Assembly (NCBI RefSeq): GCF_900454495.1
Contig: NZ_UGSI01000001.1
Location: 124,001 to 188,000 of the forward strand
Reading direction: 5' to 3'
Length of the DNA: 64,000 nt
Source of the DNA: Paenibacillus macerans
Lineage (GTDB): Bacteria; Bacillota; Bacilli; Paenibacillales; Paenibacillaceae
Positions 26,794-35,039 of the stretch are shown in pieces. Made by a program: the position numbers and the translations under genes. Each line of letters opens with the position of its first letter. The first letter of the stretch is position 1. The notes under the pieces are model-generated. The model saw nothing but the letters and a program-made list of their open reading frames with translations. It was not told the DNA's origin and did not search any database.

Positions 26794-26820
26794 CGACTTG
26801 TTCGCCAGGCTTTTTTGCCT
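26786..26820. terminator. Bidirectional terminator
   Basis: AGCCTAGCGA (26788-26797) pairs with TCGCCAGGCT (26802-26811), with AAAAA before and TTTTTT after. It lies between convergent genes ending at 26793 and 26834. Confidence 0.88.
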
Positions 26821-26833
26821 TATTGGGACAAAC

Positions 26834-27421
26834 TTAGCGGGTTCTTGGCGGGATTTGCCCGCTTTGGCCGCCCGGGGCCATATTCATCCGCGTTGGGCTT
26901 TCGCCCGTCTGCGGCCGGGTGTCGTTTGGCATCTGCGGAACGATCCGTCCGATGATATCGGCGAGTTCGGTGGCCACGCCCGCTACAGGATGGCCTTGCC
27001 GGATTTTATTACCGATTTCCGCGAGGCGCTGGTTCAAATCCATATCGGCCGTAACGATGGCGCCGGCCCCCTGGGGATCTTTACGAAGGGCTTCAGCCAC
27101 TGTATATTTAATGCTTCCCACGCGGGCGCGTTCCAGCCGGCTGTCGACATCGATGCCGACGACAGCGGTGTTGCCCATTACGACGCAATGCGCGCCTTGG
27201 ACGCCAGGCACTCTTTTTACCAGCTGTTCCAAATAAACTTGTCTATCCCGATCTGACATCTTTCCTCGGTTTGCCAAATTCGGATTAGCGTTCGGGCTTA
27301 CGCTTTGCGTCCGGGGAACGGTGCCCGTTTGATTCTGTGGAGAGGGTGATGCCTTTTTATTAACAGTTCCGCAGCTTGTAAGCAGGGTAGCCGTCAATAA
27401 CAAACACAGCCATATTCGCAT
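26834..27421 (-). CDS. ylaJ: YhcN/YlaJ family sporulation lipoprotein
   Basis: A 195-residue lipoprotein with signal peptide and lipobox LLTSC (modified C17). The domain after a Pro/Gln-rich linker has DRDRQVYLEQLVKRVPGVQGAHCVVMGNTAVVGIDVD and ATELADIIGRI, typical of YhcN/YlaJ proteins, several of which affect spore germination. The neighbouring phoH-like gene (ylaK) is divergent here, whereas B. subtilis has ylaJ and ylaK next to each other. Role inferred from the family. Confidence 0.85.
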   Translation of the reverse strand: MRIWLCLLLTATLLTSCGTVNKKASPSPQNQTGTVPRTQSVSPNANPNLANRGKMSDRDRQVYLEQLVKRVPGVQGAHCVVMGNTAVVGIDVDSRLERARVGSIKYTVAEALRKDPQGAGAIVTADMDLNQRLAEIGNKIRQGHPVAGVATELADIIGRIVPQMPNDTRPQTGESPTRMNMAPGGQSGQIPPRTR

Positions 27422-27548
27422 GTTGGATCCGTCCTTTCGGAAATGATCTCTTGATTCGACGATAAGTCATCAGATATAGATTTCCCGGGGCGGAGAAAAA
27501 TATGTATGAAGTCACAAGGCTGCAATGACCGCGGTGGAGGGGATAAGG

Positions 27549-28880
27549 ATGAAAAAAATCTTTGTATTGGATACCAATGTGCTGCTGCACGATCCGCATG
27601 CGATTTTTGCCTTCGATGAACATGAAGTGGTCATACCGGCCGTCGTGCTGGAGGAGATCGACACGAAGAAGCGCAACGCCGACGAACTGGGCCGCAACGC
27701 CCGGGGCGTCTCCAGGCTGCTCGATGGATTGCGCGAAACGGGCCGTCTGCATGACGGAGTTCCGCTCGAAGGCGGCGGCAGGATCAAGGTGGAGTTAAAC
27801 CATCGCAGCTTCATCAAAGTTCAGGAGATGTTCGGCGAGGCGACGAACGATAACCGGATTTTGGCCGTGGCGCTTAATTACCATTTGGAACAAATTGAGC
27901 TGCCCGATCCGCGGCCGGTCGTGCTGGTCAGCAAGGACGTGCTGGTCCGTATCAAAGCGGATGTGCTCGGGCTGACCGCCCAGGATTATTTATCGGACCG
28001 TACGGTCGGACCCAGCGATCTGTACGGAGGATACTCCACCATTAAAGTCCATCCTTCAATCATCGATGAATTTTACACCTACCGTTCCTTGCCGGTCAAG
28101 CTGCTGGGACTTCATTATTCCCTTTATCCGCACGAGTTTGTTATTTTGAAAGATGAGATGGGCAGCGGGAAATCGGCCCTGCTGAAGCTGAACGAAGATG
28201 CCAGCCGGCTTGAGCCGCTGTTTTTAAGCAATGAGCCGGTATGGGGAATCAACGCCCGCAACGCGCAGCAGCGAATGGCGCTGGAGCTTCTGCTGAACGA
28301 CGATATTCCGCTGGTGACGATCACCGGCAAGGCGGGAACCGGCAAAACGCTGCTGGCCCTGGCCGCCGGCCTGCTTAAAGTCGAGGACGAACACAAATAC
28401 AAGAAGCTGCTGATCGCCCGCCCCGTCGTGCCGATGGGGAAGGACATCGGATTTTTGCCCGGGGAAAAGGAAGAAAAGCTGCGCCCCTGGATGCAGCCGA
28501 TTTACGATAACCTGGAATTCCTGTTTGATACGAAAAAATCGGGGGATATCGAGAAAATATTGATGGGGCTCGGCAGCATCCAGGTGGAGGCGCTGACGTA
28601 TATCCGCGGGCGCTCCATCCCCGGGCAGTTTATTATCGTGGATGAGGCTCAGAACCTGACGCGCCATGAGGTGAAAACGATCGTATCCCGGGTTGGAGAA
28701 GGCAGTAAAATCGTGCTTATGGGGGATCCCGAACAAATCGACCATCCCTACCTCGATTTTTCCAGCAACGGCTTGACGGGTCTCGTGGAACGCTTTAGGG
28801 ATCAGGGGATCAGCGGGCATATTACACTGGAGAAAGGCGAACGCTCCAAGCTGGCGCAAGTGGCGGCGGATTTGCTGTAA
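27549..28880 (+). CDS. ylaK: PIN-PhoH2 ATPase (YlaK-like)
   Basis: A 443-residue fusion of an N-terminal PIN RNase domain (about 1-140; FVLDTNVLLHDP, acidic residues D8, E36 and D101) and a PhoH ATPase domain with Walker A GKAGTGKT (260-267), Walker B IIVDEAQNL and the VSRVGEGSKIVLMGDPEQID sensor. PhoH2 proteins act as RNA helicase-nucleases in other bacteria. ATG 27549 follows GGAGGGGATAAGG. A family 1 repeat stub begins at the base after its stop codon. Confidence 0.93.
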   Translation: MKKIFVLDTNVLLHDPHAIFAFDEHEVVIPAVVLEEIDTKKRNADELGRNARGVSRLLDGLRETGRLHDGVPLEGGGRIKVELNHRSFIKVQEMFGEATNDNRILAVALNYHLEQIELPDPRPVVLVSKDVLVRIKADVLGLTAQDYLSDRTVGPSDLYGGYSTIKVHPSIIDEFYTYRSLPVKLLGLHYSLYPHEFVILKDEMGSGKSALLKLNEDASRLEPLFLSNEPVWGINARNAQQRMALELLLNDDIPLVTITGKAGTGKTLLALAAGLLKVEDEHKYKKLLIARPVVPMGKDIGFLPGEKEEKLRPWMQPIYDNLEFLFDTKKSGDIEKILMGLGSIQVEALTYIRGRSIPGQFIIVDEAQNLTRHEVKTIVSRVGEGSKIVLMGDPEQIDHPYLDFSSNGLTGLVERFRDQGISGHITLEKGERSKLAQVAADLL

Positions 28881-28898
28881 GAGGTAGTTCAAAAAGTC
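28881..28898 (+). repeat. Family 1 repeat, left-end stub R5
   Basis: GAGGTAGTTCAAAAAGTC is identical over 18 bases to the left end of R2 and begins directly after the ylaK-like stop codon. The rest of the element is absent. Short, so could be chance, but shared context supports it. Confidence 0.6.
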
Positions 28899-28908
28899 CA
28901 AAAATTAT

Positions 28909-28944
28909 TAAGGCGCGAACTGATCCAGTCCGCGCCTTTCTAAA
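28909..28944 (+). terminator. Intrinsic terminator after the PhoH gene
   Basis: AAGGCGCG (28910-28917) pairs with CGCGCCTT (28931-28938) followed by TCT. A second small hairpin with T-run lies at 29031-29060 (CCTCG/CGAGG, then GTTTTCTAATTTTT). The rest of the gap to 29170 shows nothing else. Confidence 0.7.
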
Positions 28945-29170
28945 CAGAGTTAACCTGACTCTAACAGCGGGGGGAACGCCATATCCATCCCTCCCCTTGC
29001 ACTTAGCGGATGGGTTTACATGACAAAGAACCTCGTCAGCGGCGAGGGTTTTCTAATTTTTGGCGGGACAACCGGATTCGCGATTTGTTACAATAAATAG
29101 CGATAGCTTTATGACAGGGCCGTACAGGGGTTAGGGGTTGGTGCCCCTGGGGCGGAGAGGATGAACGGGT

Positions 29171-30442
29171 GTGAAGCGAAAAAACCATTGGGTGCTTTTT
29201 GCCCTCCTTCTGCTGGCGTTGATCAATTTGTCCCCCAGCGAGGAAACGGCGCTGGTCCGTTCCGAAGAACGCGGCGACGAACCGCCGGCCAGCGTTCCGC
29301 AAACCGAGGTACCCCAGGAAACGGGACATATTCGGGTAGCGGTGCAGATGAACGAGTCCGATTTTCGCCAGCTTGAGCAAATGACCCGGACGTTTATGGA
29401 CAGCCATAAGGTCCAGGTCGAATTGACGAATGTTGCTTCGGAAGAAGCCTACGCGTCGTTCCAAAACTTGTTGAAGCTTGGTGAGTCGCCTGACGTTTTG
29501 CTGTTGGACAACGCCTGGGTGCGTCAATTTGCGGCGGACGGATATTTGCTGCCGACGGAAATTTATTATTCGGGAGTTTTGTCGGGAGAAGTGTTAAGCG
29601 TTTCCCTCGTTCCAAACGAGTGGAACGGTTACGTGTGGGGAGTTCCTGCGGATGTCGATCCTTATGTATATGTATTCTCGGATAAGGCGATGAAAGAGCT
29701 GGGAATGGAGGCGCCCCCGGATTCGCCGGACGCGTGGAACGCGTTGCTAGCTTCCGGCTCCGAACCAAAACGGCTTCCGCAGCATTTGCTGGGCGTGGAC
29801 GGAAGCGATCCTTATGCGGCCCTGACGCTGCTTTGGCAGCTTGGCGGCGGCGCTAAGGAAAATGGACAAGCTTCCCCATTTACGCTTACCGGTGAAATGC
29901 AGACCGCGCTAATGCGGCTGGAGCAGCTTCGGCCTTATTTGGTATCGAAAGGTTCGCCGCCGGCGGAGGACCAGGGCTTGTGGAACCAACTGCAGCGCGG
30001 CGAGCTTGCGATGCTGTTAACGACGGCTTCGGAGGCCGCAAGCCATCCGCAGGCGGGTACAAAAGCCGTGTTGCCCGAGAAGAAGCAGGGGCGGTATTCG
30101 GGCTGGATCGCCGGGCGGAGTTACGCGGTCTCTTCGCATTCCCAAAACCCCGATGCCGCTGGGGAATGGATTGAGGCAATGACCTCCTCAGAAAGCCAAA
30201 GCCAATGGTTTGAAGCAACGGGTCATCTCCCTGTGTTGCACGCGGTCTACGATGAGGCTGCGAAATATAAGCTGCCGGATTGGAGCGGGGCGTTCGCGGC
30301 ATCGGGAGCGAAGTCCGCGATGCCGGCCGGAAGCGGTCTTCCGGCCGAGCTGGAGGAGTTTTCCGGGCTTGTGGAAAATTATTTGAACGGAAAGGCGAGC
30401 GCCGCGTCTTTGGCGGACAAGTTCGGACGGAGCGGGCAGTAA
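29171..30442 (+). CDS. Orphan extracellular solute-binding protein (family 1)
   Basis: A 423-residue secreted protein related to sugar ABC-transporter binding proteins: signal sequence (about 6-20), a Glu/Pro-rich linker, then FRQLEQMTRTFMDSHKVQVELTNVASEEAYASF, GESPDVLLLDNAWVRQFAADGYLLP and WGVPADVDPYVYVFSDKAMKELG. No lipobox cysteine is present, unusual for a Gram-positive binding protein, and no permease is adjacent. It may work with a distant transporter or as a sensor. GTG 29171 follows GGCGGAGAGG. Confidence 0.8.
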   Translation: MKRKNHWVLFALLLLALINLSPSEETALVRSEERGDEPPASVPQTEVPQETGHIRVAVQMNESDFRQLEQMTRTFMDSHKVQVELTNVASEEAYASFQNLLKLGESPDVLLLDNAWVRQFAADGYLLPTEIYYSGVLSGEVLSVSLVPNEWNGYVWGVPADVDPYVYVFSDKAMKELGMEAPPDSPDAWNALLASGSEPKRLPQHLLGVDGSDPYAALTLLWQLGGGAKENGQASPFTLTGEMQTALMRLEQLRPYLVSKGSPPAEDQGLWNQLQRGELAMLLTTASEAASHPQAGTKAVLPEKKQGRYSGWIAGRSYAVSSHSQNPDAAGEWIEAMTSSESQSQWFEATGHLPVLHAVYDEAAKYKLPDWSGAFAASGAKSAMPAGSGLPAELEEFSGLVENYLNGKASAASLADKFGRSGQ

Positions 30443-31519
30443 TCAGAACGACAACTTCAATTTGACGACTAAGGTTCCCCGGGAAATCGTCACTTCGGTG
30501 GCTTCCACAAAGGGGACTATTTTTTTGGGGTAAAAACCCAAATCGAAGTCGCGTTCAAGCTCGGCCCGGGTCGTGTCCGGGAGCTCCAGGCCGTTAAACA
30601 GCAAACGGTCGACGTGAAAAGTAATGGAGTTTTCCGGCTCCCGCTCCACCGTGTAATGTCCATCCACCTTAAGTTCAAGCCCTTCCCGGCTGCCCTGCAC
30701 CGTGATTTGATTTTCCAGGAAGGAGAAGCGGATGTCTTTTAATAGTTCATTTTTGCGATGCAGAAATTCGTTCAGCTCCTCCTGCCGAACCGTCAGGGTG
30801 TAACCTCCCTTTTCGGCAACCAGGCTGTCCTCGTATTCGTTCAAAAAGTCGGGAAACTCGGACATCACTGCGGACAGCGCGGCGAAATATTTTCTCAGCT
30901 CATTCAGTCCGACGTTTTCCCAATAAACCATCAAATCTTCGATCATCGCCTTCAACTTTTCCGGATCCGCGCTAAGGCCGAGGGACCGGTCCACCTGCTG
31001 CTGCAGGGCGGCGACGCGCTCCCGCTGAAGCTGAAGCTCCGCTTTCATCCGGGCAAGATCGTCCGACACGGTTTCCAGCTCATGTTTCGTATTCATCAGA
31101 TCGGCATATTCGGATTTGTACTTTCCCAGCACGATGCGATCGCGCTCCAAAATCAATTGATAATAATCCAATACGGTAAAAAAATCTTTTAAGCTGCCCA
31201 CTGACAGCAGAGCTGCAAACAGATTTTCCCGCTCCCCCATATAATATGCCCGGATGCGCGCCCCGGCCTGTTCCCGGCTGACCCGGATCTGTTCGTTTTT
31301 CGCGGCCAGTTGTCCTGACAGCTTCCGGATCGCGGTTTCCGTCTCCTGCTGCCTTGCTTCAATGCGGGCGATTTCTCTATCGATCTCCTTGATGGACAAG
31401 CTTTGCTCCAATATTTGCTGCTCCTCTTCCGTAAGCGTCTCGGCCCATGACGCCGCCGGAAGAAGGAAAGCGAAGATGCAGAGCACCAGCAGCACCAAGG
31501 ATGGATAACGTTTGTTCAA
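30443..31519 (-). CDS. Secreted coiled-coil protein of unknown function
   Basis: A 358-residue protein with a clear signal peptide (about 7-26, ending ASWAET), then a long coiled coil (about 40-185) broken by LFAALLSVGSLKDFFTVLDYYQLILE, similar in layout to the N-terminal coiled coil of PcsB/CwlO-type hydrolase regulators. The C-terminal half (about 215-358) is beta-rich with VDGHYTVEREPENSITFHVD and no catalytic motif I recognise. It is convergent with the solute-binding protein gene, their ends touching. Confidence 0.7.
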   Translation of the reverse strand: MNKRYPSLVLLVLCIFAFLLPAASWAETLTEEEQQILEQSLSIKEIDREIARIEARQQETETAIRKLSGQLAAKNEQIRVSREQAGARIRAYYMGERENLFAALLSVGSLKDFFTVLDYYQLILERDRIVLGKYKSEYADLMNTKHELETVSDDLARMKAELQLQRERVAALQQQVDRSLGLSADPEKLKAMIEDLMVYWENVGLNELRKYFAALSAVMSEFPDFLNEYEDSLVAEKGGYTLTVRQEELNEFLHRKNELLKDIRFSFLENQITVQGSREGLELKVDGHYTVEREPENSITFHVDRLLFNGLELPDTTRAELERDFDLGFYPKKIVPFVEATEVTISRGTLVVKLKLSF

Positions 31520-31590
31520 AGAAGATCCTCTCCCGTGAGTAGTTGTACTATATATATGTTACCAAGCGAGGAAATAGCAGGGATCATGAA

Positions 31591-31625
31591 AAAAGGCGGC
31601 TCGACCCGAGGTCGAACCGCCTTTT
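31591..31625 (-). terminator. Terminator of the DUF2626 gene
   Basis: AAAAGGCGGCTCGACC (31591-31606) pairs with GGTCGAACCGCCTTTT (31610-31625) with a short loop. It lies 22 bp past the DUF2626 stop on the minus strand, with T-rich sequence on that strand after the stem. Confidence 0.8.
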
Positions 31626-31646
31626 GCAACGCTTTTTTTATTCGGA

Positions 31647-31883
31647 TTATAGTGGCAAACCCATTTTGAAGACCGTCCAATAGCTGAAACCTGTAAAGGC
31701 GACGATCATATATCCCCAGAACAGCAGGATATACGTTCTTTCCGTAAACTTCAGGTAACCGAAAAGAACGAAAAAGGCGGTTTGCAGAAAAAACAGCAGC
31801 GCCATTTCGGTCATACCGCCGGCAAAGGCCATGAGTCCAATGGCAAGGGTAAAGAAACCAAGGACGCGGAACATGCGTGCCAC
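31647..31883 (-). CDS. DUF2626 family small membrane protein (YqgY-like)
   Basis: A 78-residue protein with three hydrophobic helices, beginning MARMFRVLGFFTLAIGLMAF. The basic-aromatic start and the FYLKF-type loop GYLKFTERTYILLFWGYM fit DUF2626/YqgY of Bacilli. Function unknown. Start ATG 31883 has GAAAGGGGGATTT upstream. It has its own promoter and terminator. Confidence 0.8.
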   Translation of the reverse strand: MARMFRVLGFFTLAIGLMAFAGGMTEMALLFFLQTAFFVLFGYLKFTERTYILLFWGYMIVAFTGFSYWTVFKMGLPL

Positions 31884-32229
31884 GAATAAATCCCCCTTTC
31901 ATATGTATCGACGAAGGTCCCATTTCTTTACTCATTATACCCGTTAGCCCGATAAGTGTAAACGAAAAGTCAGCAATTAACCTGGGTATGCCTGGTAAAA
32001 TGTGATGAATATTATGGTAATTGCCCGGTTTTCGTCAGCGTTTTCCATTGCGTTCATACATCAGGTATGGAGAACCCGGATTTTGGAAATACATTTTAGT
32101 ATCAAATAGATTCTATGAACTCTATGAGAGGCATAGAAATGGAGTAAGAAGCTTTTTACTTATTCGTCCGCCGGTATGCCGGCGGGAAAACGGTTTAAGA
32201 CTAGGATGTCGTTAGGAGGTTTTTATAGC
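31884..32229. other. 346-bp divergent intergenic region
   Basis: Holds the minus-strand promoter of the DUF2626 gene (31934-31962) and, upstream of the RsfA-like gene, the inverted repeat TTCTATG (32111-32117) and CATAGAA (32132-32138), with a further CTATGA copy between them, which could be an operator. A small perfect hairpin GCCGGTATGCCGGC lies at 32170-32183. I see no gene. Confidence 0.6.
31934..31962 (-). promoter_or_regulatory. SigA promoter of the DUF2626 gene
   Basis: On the minus strand TTTACA (31962-31957) and TATAAT (31939-31934) are separated by 17 bp, about 50 bp before the ATG at 31883. Confidence 0.75.
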
Positions 32230-32880
32230 ATGACAGCAGTGAGACAAGACGCATGGAGCGCGGAAGATGATTTGATTTTGGCCGAGGTGACTCTTCGCCA
32301 TATTCGGGAGGGCAGCACACAGCTTACCGCATTCGAGGAGGTTGGGGAACGGATCGGCAGAACGGCGGCCGCATGCGGGTTCCGCTGGAACAGCTGCGTC
32401 CGTAAAAAATATGAAGCGGCGATCAGCATAGCCAAAGCCCAGCGGCAAAAACGGAATTATATGAAAAAGCAATCGTCGCTCTCCGCAGGTTCCGGCATCG
32501 CTTCCCTCGCTTCGGTGGAAACGGAGGACGGTTACCGCAGCGAAGGCGTGACGGAGGAGACGATTTCCATCGACGCGGTCATCCGCTTTTTGCGCGGTTG
32601 GAAAAACACGGTGCAGGAAACGAACCGGCATGTCAAAGCGTTGGAAAAGGAATTGCGGGAAAAGGAAGAAGAAATCGCCGCGCTGAAGGAGGAGAACGAA
32701 CGCCTCTCGGCGCAGGTTAATGAAGTGCAAACCGACTACAGAGCGGTTAACGACGACTACAAAGCTTTAATCCAAATCATGGACCGTGCTCGTCGCCTTG
32801 CCTTTCTGAACGAAGAGGACGAAGAAAGCAAATCGCGGTTTAAGATGGACGCGAACGGGAATTTGGAGCGTATCGAGTAG
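32230..32880 (+). CDS. RsfA family transcription regulator
   Basis: A 216-residue protein with an N-terminal Myb/SANT-like DNA-binding region (VRQDAWSAEDDLILAEVTLRHIREGSTQLTAFEEVGERIGRTAAACGFRWNSCVRKKY, about 4-62), a linker and a C-terminal coiled coil (about 140-190). This matches RsfA-type regulators; B. subtilis RsfA modulates sigma-F genes in the forespore. Start ATG 32230 follows TTAGGAGG. Several paralogues are usual in spore formers, so the exact role is open. Confidence 0.85.
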   Translation: MTAVRQDAWSAEDDLILAEVTLRHIREGSTQLTAFEEVGERIGRTAAACGFRWNSCVRKKYEAAISIAKAQRQKRNYMKKQSSLSAGSGIASLASVETEDGYRSEGVTEETISIDAVIRFLRGWKNTVQETNRHVKALEKELREKEEEIAALKEENERLSAQVNEVQTDYRAVNDDYKALIQIMDRARRLAFLNEEDEESKSRFKMDANGNLERIE

Positions 32881-33004
32881 GAGCCGCAAAACGCAAAAAT
32901 CCCGCCTGGGCGGGGACAATGCATGGCAAATCTCTTCTTGTAAAATGAATCATGGTAAATGATATCGTTTGACTTTAAGATCGCTGTTGCAGACGGATGA
33001 GCTG

Positions 33005-33194
33005 ATTGAACTTTAGAGGTATGCAATTGCGGTAAACGTGTGAAATGTTCTTACGATCGCTGTTGTTCACGGATTTCTATTGATTTTATAGATTCCAACA
33101 AGGAAGAAATCCGCTCGCAAAGGCGACCACTGCCGTTTCTTCAGAATTATTTCACACCTCCCGCATGGAACATACCGGTTCTTTCGTTCAATTT
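33005..33194 (-). repeat. Interspersed repeat family 2, copy B (inverted)
   Basis: A 190-bp element with ends ATTGAAC (33005-33011) and GTTCAAT (33188-33194) and the nested pair GTGTGAAAT (33038-33046) and ATTTCACAC (33149-33157). The core is the reverse complement of copy A with only about four substitutions and one indel in 120 bp, while the outer 35-bp arms have diverged except at the termini. Confidence 0.88.
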
Positions 33195-33278
33195 TATCCG
33201 TTACATAGCTTAGAATTGAATCGATTTCTTTGCTAAGATTCACTAATGGACAAGAGAACTGCCCAAGCTTAGTATCCA

Positions 33279-33308
33279 TCCCGCCATATGGCGGGATTTT
33301 TGTGTTTT
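33279..33308 (+). terminator. Intrinsic terminator upstream of panE
   Basis: The near-perfect palindrome ATCCCGCCATATGGCGGGAT is followed by TTTTGTGTTTT. It lies about 400 bp past the RsfA-like gene and directly before the panE upstream region. Confidence 0.7.
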
Positions 33309-33387
33309 GGGGGAAGGGTTTGGTATAAAATGAAGAGGAACAATTATAGAGGATTTGCGATAAGACGGCGAAAGGAAGTTAGTTGAG

Positions 33388-34368
33388 GTGAAGATAGATA
33401 TTATTGGGGCGGGGGCGCTCGGGCTGTTGTTTGGCGGAAAGCTTGCTGAGGCGGGAGAACGGGTGCGTTTTTGGACAAGAACGGCCGCGCAGGCAGAGCT
33501 GCTCCGAGGGGAAGGCGTCGAGCTGACGGAGCCTGATGGAACGATCCATATAATAGAAGGAAAGCGGTTTGCTGCGGACGCACTTGATCAGACGGCCGAA
33601 ACGGATATGGCGGAGGCGCCCGATTGGCTGCTGCTGATGACGAAGCAGGGCCATATCACCGAAACTTTATTGACGGCTTGCGGCCGGCTAGCCGGAAAGC
33701 ATACCCGCATCGTTTGTTTTCAAAATGGAGCGGGGCACTTGGAACGGATTCGGCAAATCATCCCGGGGCAAGCGTTATATGCGGCGATCACCACGGAAGG
33801 CGCAAAACGAGCGGACGGACGCAGCGTAACCCGGGCCGGGTTTGGTGAAACGCGTGCCGGGATCTACAAGGATGGAGAATCTGGCGGCACGGGAGTTGAT
33901 TTTCCCGAATTTTCGGGGGAAAGTTTGGTAAATTTGCTTCGAAAGGCAGGATTTAACGCCTTTTTGTCGAATGACATCGGAAAGGAAATGTTCAGGAAGC
34001 TGCTCATCAATGCGGTTATTAATCCGCTTACGGCAATTTGGCGGATTCCGAACGGCCAATTGCTGGAATCGGAGGCGCGAATAGCGGCGATGCGGCAGCT
34101 GTGCGACGAAGGGGAACGCATTTTTCGGGCAAACGGAATCGCACACGATGCGGATATCTATGCGCAAATCCTGGAGGTTTGCCGCTCTACGGCCGGCAAC
34201 ACCTCGTCGATGCTGAAGGATGTCCTTGCGGGAAATCCGACGGAAATCGATTTTATTAACGGCCGTCTGGCGGAAATGGCGCGTGCCAAGCAGGTTGACG
34301 CCCCTGGACATGAGTTGGTTTGGCAGCTGATTCGGGGGATGCAACCTGACATGCATATAAAAATATAG
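33388..34368 (+). CDS. panE: 2-dehydropantoate 2-reductase
   Basis: NADPH-dependent ketopantoate reductase of the pantothenate pathway. The 326-residue protein has the Rossmann motif GAGALGLLFGGKLAEAG (about 7-23), FQNGAG, the catalytic lysine region KEMFRKLLINAVINPLTAI and SSMLKDVLAGNPTEIDFINGRL. GTG 33388 lies 9 bp after AAAGGAAG. In B. subtilis the homologue ylbQ also lies a little upstream of bshC and mraZ; here the opp operon separates them. Confidence 0.9.
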   Translation: MKIDIIGAGALGLLFGGKLAEAGERVRFWTRTAAQAELLRGEGVELTEPDGTIHIIEGKRFAADALDQTAETDMAEAPDWLLLMTKQGHITETLLTACGRLAGKHTRIVCFQNGAGHLERIRQIIPGQALYAAITTEGAKRADGRSVTRAGFGETRAGIYKDGESGGTGVDFPEFSGESLVNLLRKAGFNAFLSNDIGKEMFRKLLINAVINPLTAIWRIPNGQLLESEARIAAMRQLCDEGERIFRANGIAHDADIYAQILEVCRSTAGNTSSMLKDVLAGNPTEIDFINGRLAEMARAKQVDAPGHELVWQLIRGMQPDMHIKI

Positions 34369-34420
34369 TTACTTACTTTTTGTGTAAGCTTTTCTTTTCC
34401 AACATAAAGGAGGTGGGTTT

Positions 34421-34807
34421 TTGAGTGTTTTGGCCACTTTTCTTATCGTGTTTTCCATGATTCCGGTCATTCCGTTTTTGCTCGTTTATTTCATATACTA
34501 CTATGGGGCAAAACGCGAGAAAAAAGCCGCCATTATGCTGGCGATGGACGTCACGACGCTATTTCTGATCTTGGGGGCGGCCGCTTTGTTCAACAATGTG
34601 TTTCACTCCTCATTCGGCTTCTACCTGATTCTGCTTGTATTGCTTATTGCCGGCGGATTGATCGGCGGGGCGCAAAACCGCCTGAAAGGCAAGGTGGACG
34701 TGCGGCGACTGCTGCGCGCGGTTTGGCGCTTGGCGTTTGCGGGGACGGGGGCAGCTTACATTCTTTTATTTTTAATCAGTTTCATTACATATATTTTGAC
34801 CGCTTAA
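34421..34807 (+). CDS. DUF3397 family membrane protein
   Basis: A 128-residue protein with four hydrophobic helices and a basic loop (AQNRLKGKVDVRRLLR). Placement after panE and before bshC-mraZ is typical of DUF3397 proteins in Bacilli; function unknown. It starts at TTG 34421 after AAAGGAGGTGGG. Confidence 0.8.
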   Translation: MSVLATFLIVFSMIPVIPFLLVYFIYYYGAKREKKAAIMLAMDVTTLFLILGAAALFNNVFHSSFGFYLILLVLLIAGGLIGGAQNRLKGKVDVRRLLRAVWRLAFAGTGAAYILLFLISFITYILTA

Positions 34808-34967
34808 ACTATAATATACAAACCAGGGACCGCCAAATAACGAATGAAACCATGACACCCAAGGTTAATTGTTAAGAAACAGCAATTGTCAATATGGGAT
34901 AACGGACGATTTTGTTACATGAGCGGGCCCTTTTTGGCGAAAAACGCGGAATTACCGAAAATTTATG

Positions 34968-34997
34968 TTGGATTTTTTTGACCGCTGGTTGTATAAT
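34968..34997 (+). promoter_or_regulatory. Promoter of the opp operon
   Basis: TTGGAT (34968-34973), 18-bp spacer, TATAAT (34992-34997), 42 bp before the oppA ATG. Confidence 0.65.
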
Positions 34998-35039
34998 CTA
35001 AAAACATATACCACAATATTTTAAGGGGGATAACGCTAG

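Larger units (their letters stand above)
32881..33387. other. 507-bp intergenic region between rsfA-like gene and panE
   Basis: Contains a GC hairpin CCCGCCTGGGCGGG near 32900 with T-run on the minus strand, the family 2 repeat copy B (33005-33194) and a terminator-like hairpin ATCCCGCCATATGGCGGGAT followed by TTTTGTG at about 33279-33305. A TATAAA-like -10 lies near 33324. No gene seen. Confidence 0.6.
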
